From: Salipiger bermudensis HTCC2601
GTDB lineage: Bacteria; Pseudomonadota; Alphaproteobacteria; Rhodobacterales; Rhodobacteraceae
Direction: 5' to 3'
Length of the DNA stretch: 64,000 bases
NCBI RefSeq assembly: GCF_000153725.1
Contig: NZ_DS022276.1
Location: 2,857,884 to 2,921,883, forward strand
Part shown: positions 58,239 through 64,000 of the stretch, in pieces
Layout: each line of letters starts with the position of its first letter
Numbering within the stretch: position 1 is the first letter of the stretch
The notes under the pieces: generated by a model
Told to the model about the DNA's origin: nothing
Seen by the model: only the letters and a program-made list of their open reading frames with translations
Databases searched by the model: none
Position numbers and translations under genes: made by a program

Positions 58239-59435
58239 ATGAGCTCTGATACCCTGCCAGTCGTCCGTCTGACGCCCAAAGCCAATGCCCGTGCCATCCG
58301 CCGTGGCTTTCCGTGGATCTATGCCAACGAGCTTGTGCTCGACCGGCGCACCAAGGGGCTCGCGCCCGGCACCATCGCGGTGCTTGAGGATGGCGAGCGC
58401 AAGCCGGTTGGGCTGGTCGGCGTCACGCCTGCCTCCAAGATCGCCGGGCGGATGCTCGAGCGCGACACCGAGATCGAGATCGGCCGCGACTGGCTGGTGG
58501 CGAAACTGACCCGCGCGCTGGAACTGCGCGAGCGGCTCTTCGCGACACCCTACTACCGGCTGGTCCATGCCGAGGCCGACGGTCTGCCCGGGGTCATCAT
58601 CGACCGCTTCGGCGACACCTGTGTGGTGCAGCCCAACGCGGCCTGGGCCGAGGCGCTGCTGCCCGAGCTGACCGAGGCACTGGCCGAGGTGACCGGCGTG
58701 GTCAACATCCTCAAGAACGCCGGCTCGCGCGGGCGCCAGCTCGAGGGGCTCGACGATGCCGACGCGGTGCTGCTGGGCGCCGCCCCCGAGGCGCCGCTGC
58801 CGGTGGAGATGAACGGCGCGACCTACATGGCCGATCTCACCGGCGGGCAGAAGACCGGCCTGTTCTACGACCAGCGCCCGAACCATGCCTTCGCCGCGCG
58901 TTTGGCGCAGGGGCAGCGGGTGCTCGACGTGTTCAGTCACGTGGGCGGCTTCGCGCTGGCGGCGCTCGCGGGCGGGGCCACAGAGGCTCTGTCGGTCGAC
59001 GGCTCGGCGCCGGCGCTGGCGCTGGCCGAGGACGGGGCAAGCCGCATGGGCGCGGCGGAGCGCTTCGCCACCCGCCAGGGTGATGCCTTCAACACCCTCA
59101 CCGCGCTTGGCGAGGAGGGCGAACGTTTCGGCCTCGTGATCTGCGACCCGCCGGCCTTTGCCCCCGCCAAGCCGGCCCTCGAGGCCGGGCTGCGCGCTTA
59201 CGAGAAGGTGGCCCGGTTCTCGGCGCCGCTTGTGGAGGAGGGCTGCTATCTCGTGCTTTGCTCCTGCTCGCACGCGGCGGACCTGTCGAGCTTCACCGGC
59301 GCCTGCCTGCGCGGGATCGGCCGGGCCGGGCGGCGCGCACAGCTGATCCACACCGGCTTTGCCGGGCCGGATCATCCCCTGATGCCGCAACTGGCCGAGA
59401 GCGGCTATCTCAAGGCGCTGGTCTTCCGCCTGTGA
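58239..59435 (+). CDS. RlmI-like class I SAM-dependent rRNA methyltransferase
   Basis: Encodes 398 residues: an N-terminal PUA-like domain (NARAIRRGFPWIYANELVLD), a linking domain with LVHAEADGLPGVIIDRFGD, and a methyltransferase domain (VLDVFSHVGGFALAALAGGA, then LVICDPPAF). The pattern matches 23S rRNA m5C methyltransferases of the RlmI/YccW group, though the exact site is not predictable. ATG 58239 is chosen; the frame is open far upstream without support. It overlaps the PIN gene by GTGA. Confidence 0.88.
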   Translation: MSSDTLPVVRLTPKANARAIRRGFPWIYANELVLDRRTKGLAPGTIAVLEDGERKPVGLVGVTPASKIAGRMLERDTEIEIGRDWLVAKLTRALELRERLFATPYYRLVHAEADGLPGVIIDRFGDTCVVQPNAAWAEALLPELTEALAEVTGVVNILKNAGSRGRQLEGLDDADAVLLGAAPEAPLPVEMNGATYMADLTGGQKTGLFYDQRPNHAFAARLAQGQRVLDVFSHVGGFALAALAGGATEALSVDGSAPALALAEDGASRMGAAERFATRQGDAFNTLTALGEEGERFGLVICDPPAFAPAKPALEAGLRAYEKVARFSAPLVEEGCYLVLCSCSHAADLSSFTGACLRGIGRAGRRAQLIHTGFAGPDHPLMPQLAESGYLKALVFRL

Positions 59436-59989
59436 AGGTGCTGCTCGACACCTGCGTCATCTACCCCACGGTGATGCGCGAGGTGCTGCTGGGCGTCGCG
59501 GCGAAAGGCGTGTTCGAGCCGCTGTGGTCGGCGCGCATCCTCGAGGAATGGGCGCTGGCCTCGCGCAAGCTCGGCCGCACGGGCGAGGTGCAGGCGCGGG
59601 GCGAGATCGCGCAGGTGCGCGCGGCCTGGCCGAAAGCCGAAGTGCGCTGGAAGCCGTCGCTCGAGCAGCGCCTCTGGCTGCCCGACGCCAATGACATCCA
59701 CGTGCTGGCCGCCGCGGTGGCGGGCAGCGCCGATGTCATCGTCACCGAGAACGCCAAGGACTTCCCGCGTGGCGTGCTGGCCGAGGAGGGCGTTTCCCGC
59801 GTCGATGCCGACGGCTTCCTGCGCGGTCTCTTCGAAGCGCAGCCGGGGCTCGTGCGCGAGGCCTGCGAGAGCGTACTTGCCGAGGCGCGCCGGCTTTCTG
59901 GCGAGGACTGGACGATGCGGGCGCTGCTCAAGAAGGCGCGCCTGCCGCGGCTTGCCAAGGCGATGGAAAAGGCGGCCGAGGCGGGCTAA
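59432..59989 (+). CDS. PIN-domain protein
   Basis: Encodes 185 residues from a GTG that overlaps the previous stop. It begins KVLLDTCVIYPTVMRE with the first acidic PIN residue (Asp6), and later has PDANDIHVLAAAVAGSADVI and TENAKDFPR carrying further acidic residues of the metal site. PIN proteins are Mg-dependent ribonucleases. There is no antitoxin-like gene beside it, and the coupling to a methyltransferase argues against an ordinary toxin-antitoxin pair. Confidence 0.83.
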   Translation: MKVLLDTCVIYPTVMREVLLGVAAKGVFEPLWSARILEEWALASRKLGRTGEVQARGEIAQVRAAWPKAEVRWKPSLEQRLWLPDANDIHVLAAAVAGSADVIVTENAKDFPRGVLAEEGVSRVDADGFLRGLFEAQPGLVREACESVLAEARRLSGEDWTMRALLKKARLPRLAKAMEKAAEAG

Positions 59990-60080
59990 CGCGGCCCCTG
60001 TGCTTGCCGCGACCGGATGGCGCTGGTAATCGCTGCCCGAATTCCGATATCTTCGCTCGGAAAAGACGGAAGGCAGGCAC

Positions 60081-61160
60081 TTGCAGACACCCCGGCTGGA
60101 AATCCGAAATCTCGTGCGTCGCTTCGAGGGCCGCCGGGTCGTGGACGACGTGTCGCTGACCATCCAGCCCGGCCACGTCACCTGCCTGCTCGGCCCCTCG
60201 GGCTGCGGCAAGTCGACGACGCTGCGGATGATCGCCGGCGTCGACATGCAGGACGAGGGCGAGATCCATGTCGACGGCACCCTGATCTGCGACACCGTCT
60301 TCCGCATCCCGCCGGAGCGGCGGCAGATCGGGCTGATGTTTCAGGATTTCGCGCTGTTCCCGCATCTTTCGGTGGGCGACAACGTGGCCTTCGGGCTCAA
60401 GGGCAGCAAGGCCGAAAAGCGCAAGCGCGCGGGCGAGCTGCTCGAGCGGGTGGGGCTGTCACATTACATCGACGAGTTTCCGCACCAGCTCTCGGGTGGT
60501 GAGCAGCAGCGCGTGGCGCTGGCCCGCGCCCTGGCGCCGCGGCCCAAGATCATGCTGATGGATGAGCCTTTCTCGGGGCTCGACAACCGCCTGCGCGACG
60601 GCATCCGCGACGAGACGCTGGCGCTCCTGAAGGAAGAGGGGGCTTCGGTTCTGCTGGTCACGCACGAGCCGGAAGAGGCGATGCGCATGGCCGACGAGAT
60701 CGCGCTGATGCGCGACGGGCGCATCGTGCAGCGCGGCGCGCCCTACAACATCTACAACAACCCGGCCGACAAGGCTGCGGTTGCGTTCTTCAGCGATATC
60801 AACGTTCTGCGCGGCGAAGTTCAGGGCGCGCTCACGCAGACGCCGTTTGGCCAGTTCCTTGCCCCCGGCGTGCCCGATGGCGGGCAAGTGGATATCGTCT
60901 TCCGCCCGCAGCATGTCAGCATCGACTTCGACCGCAATGGTCGCGGCCCCAACCCGACCGAGCTTGCCGGCACACCGGCACGCGGCGTGGTCGAGCGGGC
61001 CCGCTTCATGGGATCGGAAAGCCTCGTCGAGTTCCGCATGGATTTCAACGACGAGGTGCTGAAGGTCACGGTGCCCAACGTCTTCATCCCCAAGCCCGGC
61101 ACGCCGATGTGGCTCACCGTGCGGCGCAACCGCTGCTTCGTCTTCCCGGTGAAGGGCTAA
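60081..61160 (+). CDS. Iron(III)/polyamine-type ABC transporter ATPase, orphan
   Basis: Encodes 359 residues from a TTG start with GGAAGG upstream. Walker A GPSGCGKS, Q-loop FQDFALFPHL, signature LSGGEQQR and Walker B IMLMDEPFSGLD are followed by a C-terminal TOBE-like domain, an FbpC/AfuC/PotA pattern. No permease or binding protein lies nearby, so it must work with subunits encoded elsewhere. Confidence 0.87.
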   Translation: MQTPRLEIRNLVRRFEGRRVVDDVSLTIQPGHVTCLLGPSGCGKSTTLRMIAGVDMQDEGEIHVDGTLICDTVFRIPPERRQIGLMFQDFALFPHLSVGDNVAFGLKGSKAEKRKRAGELLERVGLSHYIDEFPHQLSGGEQQRVALARALAPRPKIMLMDEPFSGLDNRLRDGIRDETLALLKEEGASVLLVTHEPEEAMRMADEIALMRDGRIVQRGAPYNIYNNPADKAAVAFFSDINVLRGEVQGALTQTPFGQFLAPGVPDGGQVDIVFRPQHVSIDFDRNGRGPNPTELAGTPARGVVERARFMGSESLVEFRMDFNDEVLKVTVPNVFIPKPGTPMWLTVRRNRCFVFPVKG

Positions 61161-61169
61161 GGCAAGGGC

Positions 61170-62072
61170 TCAGGCGAGCCACGCCAGCGAGATCAGCGAC
61201 AGGACAGAGGTCCAGATGATCACCGGCGCGACCGCGTCGGTGCGCACCCCGTGCAGCAGCGCCAGCGCGAAGGCCATGGCGCCCGAGGGCCCGGCGGCGG
61301 TCAGGGTGAAGAGGTCGTTCCAGCGCCCCTCGACGCCGCCGATCCCCAACGCCGCCGCCACCAGCGCCGGGAAGGCCAGCAGCTTGAGCCCCGAGATTGC
61401 CGCCACGACGGGGCTCGGGCGCAGGCTCTGTTGCGACAGGATCACCCCGAGCGCGAAGAGCGTGAGCGGCGCTGCGGCGGCACCGGCGAATTCCGCCGCG
61501 GTGATCAGCGGCGCGGGCAGGGGCAGACCGGAAATGTTCAGCACCGCGCCCGCGGCGATGGCAAGGAGGATCGGATTGGTGGCGATGCGGCGCCCCGCGC
61601 TGCTGAGCCCGGCGGAAGGGTTGGCGATCAGCTCGGCGCCAATGATGAAGATGCCGAAGACCAGAGAGGCATCCCACGCCACCAGTGCGGTCACAGGTAG
61701 CGCCGCCGCCTCGCCATAGATCAGGAACGAGATCGGCCAGATGTAGAGCAGCGAGTTGACGAAGACTACGGCCATCGCCAGCATCCACGCCTCGGCGGCC
61801 TCGCGCCTGAACATGCGGCGGGCGATCAGGAAGGCGATGCCGAAGCCAACCGCCTCGCAAAGCCCGTAGAGCGCCAGCGCGCGGACATCGAACTCGGCAA
61901 TGGGGACGGTGGCGACGAGCGGGAAGATCAGCGCCGGTTGCAGCAGCGTCAGCGACACCCGGTTCACCACCGCCGCCTCGGCGCGCGAGAAGGTGCCGCG
62001 CCAGCCAAGCCCGTAGCCAAGCGCGAGGATGGCAAAGACCGGAAGGATGTCGTGGGTGAGGATCTGAAACAT
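61170..62072 (-). CDS. AEC family (auxin efflux carrier-like) transporter
   Basis: Encodes 300 residues with about ten membrane segments. It starts MFQILTHDILPVFAILALGYGLG, typical of AEC/malonate-type permeases, with the polar NPILLAI motif at mid-chain. Substrates of the family include dicarboxylates. ATG 62072 is chosen; the frame continues upstream through non-coding sequence. Confidence 0.85.
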   Translation of the reverse strand: MFQILTHDILPVFAILALGYGLGWRGTFSRAEAAVVNRVSLTLLQPALIFPLVATVPIAEFDVRALALYGLCEAVGFGIAFLIARRMFRREAAEAWMLAMAVVFVNSLLYIWPISFLIYGEAAALPVTALVAWDASLVFGIFIIGAELIANPSAGLSSAGRRIATNPILLAIAAGAVLNISGLPLPAPLITAAEFAGAAAAPLTLFALGVILSQQSLRPSPVVAAISGLKLLAFPALVAAALGIGGVEGRWNDLFTLTAAGPSGAMAFALALLHGVRTDAVAPVIIWTSVLSLISLAWLA

Positions 62073-62234
62073 GATGCGCCGAAATGGTATACCGCTCCGA
62101 GCCTGACCCGGCGGCAGGCAGGCGTCAAGCTTGGGGAGGAGGCCGGAAAAACCGGGGAAATGGGGGTTGAACCACCCCCGGCGGATATGTTTGCAGCGCG
62201 GGTCATGACCGAGATACCGCCCGAGAGGACGCCG

Positions 62235-62693
62235 ATGACCGATCTGACGATACGACGCAATGTCGAGAATGACCTCGCCCCGCTGGCCCGGCTGCTCGCC
62301 GATCCCGACGCGCTGACGCTGGTGAATCCCAACGCCAAACAGCCCTTCGACCCGGTGGAGTGGCAGGAAAAATGGCTGGGTGAAATGGATGACGAGGATT
62401 TCTACCTTGTCGATGCCGATGGCAGCGAAGTCGGCTTCTTCGCACTCCGCGTGGGCATCGGCCCCGAGGTGCGCCACCTGACCTATGTCTTCGTCGCCGA
62501 GGAAATGCGCGGTGGCACCGGGCACCTGCTGGCCAGCTGGATCGAGCAAGCGGCGCGCGATCTCGGTGCGCTTACCATCACGCTGAAATGCGAGACTGAC
62601 AACGCCCCCGCCATGCGCATCTACGAGGCCGCAGGCTATGAGGTGCTGAGCGAGAAGAACGGCATGGCGACCATGCGCCGCGACCTCGACTGA
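62235..62693 (+). CDS. GNAT family N-acetyltransferase
   Basis: Encodes 152 residues with the GNAT core: YVFVAEEMRGGTGHLLASWI (acetyl-CoA binding) and CETDNAPAMRIYEAAGYEV. ATG 62235 has AGAGGAC upstream; ATG 62205 is an alternative. The substrate is unknown. Confidence 0.83.
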   Translation: MTDLTIRRNVENDLAPLARLLADPDALTLVNPNAKQPFDPVEWQEKWLGEMDDEDFYLVDADGSEVGFFALRVGIGPEVRHLTYVFVAEEMRGGTGHLLASWIEQAARDLGALTITLKCETDNAPAMRIYEAAGYEVLSEKNGMATMRRDLD

Positions 62694-62853
62694 GACGTCG
62701 CGGCGCTGGCGGTGCTCCGATCTCTCCGGGCTGGCGGGCGCGCCCAAGGCGGTGATCGCCGGCACGTCGGGAGATTTCCGCTCCTTCAGGAACGCCACCA
62801 AGGGGGCTGCGTTGGGATGCTGACACCTATGGTATGGCAGATGGAGGCGCCCG

Positions 62854-63462
62854 ATGTGGGACTGGATCACGCAAAACTCGGGCGCGCTCAGCGCCGTTCT
62901 GAACGCCGCGATGCTGGTGGTCTGGATCGCTTACCTGCAGCTGTTCTTCGTCAGCTTCCGGCGCTCGAACCGCACGGTGATCCATATCGGACTGGCCGCC
63001 GCGCGGGACGGGGACGGACGGTGCCTGGTGACCAACATGGGCTCCGACACGGCCTATGTGCTTGCGGTCAAGATCGACCTCGATTTCGGCGAGGAGAGCC
63101 GCTCGGCGCTGGTCACCGACCGGGTCGAGGATGACGACCCGCTTGGCGGTGACTTCCGGGAAAAGACCAACGAAGGTCCGCTGGGCGGCGGCGAGGCGCT
63201 CGACATCGGCTCGCTGCGCCGCATCGTGCAGCGCGCCGCCCATCGTACCGGCGAGGAGCTGTCGCTCGAGCAATGCCGCGCGGTGACGCTCACGGTGATG
63301 GTGGCCTCGCAGCAGGCGCACCGCATGTCGGGCGGCTACAAGCGCTACGAGATCGAACGCGGCGACGACGGGGAGATGCGCTTCCGGCCCTCGGACGTGC
63401 TGACGCGACAGATCCGCCGCCGCAGCCAGCGCCGCGAGCTGCGCGACATGCTCAACGCCTGA
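62854..63462 (+). CDS. Hypothetical protein with one N-terminal membrane segment
   Basis: Encodes 202 residues. A hydrophobic stretch AVLNAAMLVVWIAYLQLFFVS (about 13-33) is followed by a soluble domain with beta character and an Arg-rich C-terminus. GGAGG lies 7 bases before the ATG. No family recognised. Confidence 0.75.
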   Translation: MWDWITQNSGALSAVLNAAMLVVWIAYLQLFFVSFRRSNRTVIHIGLAAARDGDGRCLVTNMGSDTAYVLAVKIDLDFGEESRSALVTDRVEDDDPLGGDFREKTNEGPLGGGEALDIGSLRRIVQRAAHRTGEELSLEQCRAVTLTVMVASQQAHRMSGGYKRYEIERGDDGEMRFRPSDVLTRQIRRRSQRRELRDMLNA

Positions 63463-63468
63463 GCCGCC

Positions 63469-64000
63469 TCAGCGCCCCTGGCGCCGCGCCATGAAGGCGA
63501 GCCTCTCGAAGAGGTGCACGTCCTGTTCGTTCTTCAGAAGCGCGCCATGCAGCTTCGGCAGGGCGTTGGCGCCGTCGCGCTTGAGGTCCTCGGCATCGAG
63601 ATCCTCGGCCAGCAGCAGCTTCAGCCAGTCGAGCACCTCCGAGGTCGACGGCTTCTTCTTCAGTCCCGGCTGTTCGCGCAGCTCATAGAACTGGGTCAGC
63701 GCAGAGGTCAGGAGGGCAGGCTTGATGTCGGGGTGGTGGACCTCGACGATCTTGCGCAGCGTGTCGTGGTCGGGGAACTTGATGTAGTGAAAGAAGCAGC
63801 GGCGCAGGAAGGCGTCGGGCAGTTCCTTCTCGTTGTTCGAGGTGATGATCACGATGGGTCGCTGGCGCGCCTTCACGGTCTCGCCGGTCTCGTAGACGTG
63901 GAACTCCATCTTGTCGAGTTCCTGAAGCAGGTCGTTGGGGAACTCGATATCCGCCTTGTCGACCTCGTCGATCAGCAGCACCACCTTGCCGTCGGCCTCG
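63469..64000 (-). CDS. MoxR-type AAA+ ATPase, partial (5' end beyond the window)
   Basis: The visible C-terminal part of about 176 residues contains the Walker B region VVLLIDEVDKADIEFPNDLL, sensor 1 PIVIITSNNEKELPDAFLRRC and a following lid helix region. This pattern marks MoxR-like chaperone ATPases that often act with VWA-domain proteins. The Walker A part lies off the window edge. Confidence 0.9.
   Translation of the reverse strand, partial: EADGKVVLLIDEVDKADIEFPNDLLQELDKMEFHVYETGETVKARQRPIVIITSNNEKELPDAFLRRCFFHYIKFPDHDTLRKIVEVHHPDIKPALLTSALTQFYELREQPGLKKKPSTSEVLDWLKLLLAEDLDAEDLKRDGANALPKLHGALLKNEQDVHLFERLAFMARRQGR

Noticed and set aside
59432-59989. PIN protein as a type II toxin
   Set aside because: No antitoxin-like small gene lies on either side, and the gene is coupled to an rRNA methyltransferase.

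Overview
The window is about 64 kb of high-GC, densely coding bacterial DNA. The gene set points to an alphaproteobacterium of the Rhodobacteraceae / Roseobacter group: an FeSOD, TRAP transporters with a TakP-like solute receptor, an Entner-Doudoroff dehydratase, DUF2189 and methyltransferase-regulatory-domain proteins, and the GC-rich intergenic repeat that ends in a GATATTTTCGGCCAGAAGAAG-like tail. That placement rests on recognised protein families and was not confirmed by a search. No rRNA, tRNA, CRISPR array, phage or insertion sequence was seen.

Layout. (1) 29-7564: a likely ketone/ester catabolic module, with a serine esterase, an AraC regulator, an AcoR-type activator whose AAA+ domain is degenerate, a flavin monooxygenase with an NTF2-like N-terminal domain, and a butanediol-type zinc alcohol dehydrogenase. 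(2) 7819-13555: a complete RND efflux operon (adaptor, pump, outer-membrane factor). (3) 13660-15448: DoxX-like protein, sodB and a divergent SufR-like Fe-S regulator. (4) 15805-25131: a Gfo/Idh/MocA oxidoreductase, then an amide-utilisation operon made of AmiC sensor, AmiR (ANTAR) antiterminator, dipeptide-type ABC transporter and acetamidase/formamidase. The operon starts with a strong promoter followed directly by an intrinsic terminator, and its DppB-type permease is frameshifted. (5) 25128-34034: methyltransferase, DsbA-like protein, M48 protease, aminotransferase, cell-wall amidase and PBP1A. (6) 34288-39230: a taurine/sulfonate-type ABC transporter with an arylsulfotransferase-like protein, divergent from a LacI regulator, with two near-identical palindromic operators between them. 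(7) 39351-44518: prfB, a phospholipase D family lipoprotein, DUF2189 membrane protein, XRE regulator and a small acidic protein. (8) 44680-48269: ilvI - acyltransferase - ilvH, preceded by a textbook ribosome-mediated attenuator whose leader peptide carries Leu-Val-Leu-Ile-Val. (9) 49118-55951: histidine kinase / response regulator divergent from a TRAP transporter with an oversized DctM. (10) 56204-64000: edd, an RlmI-like methyltransferase coupled to a PIN protein, an orphan Fe-type ABC ATPase, an AEC transporter, an acetyltransferase, a membrane protein and the 3' part of a MoxR-type ATPase gene.

The most distinctive content is regulatory RNA: the ilv attenuator (48112-48269) and the AmiR-linked leader terminator (16995-17104). 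The other points worth checking are the degenerate AcoR activator, the acyltransferase gene lodged inside ilvIH, the 784-residue DctM, the dppB frameshift, and the paired palindromes at 30066-30119 and 38063-38116.
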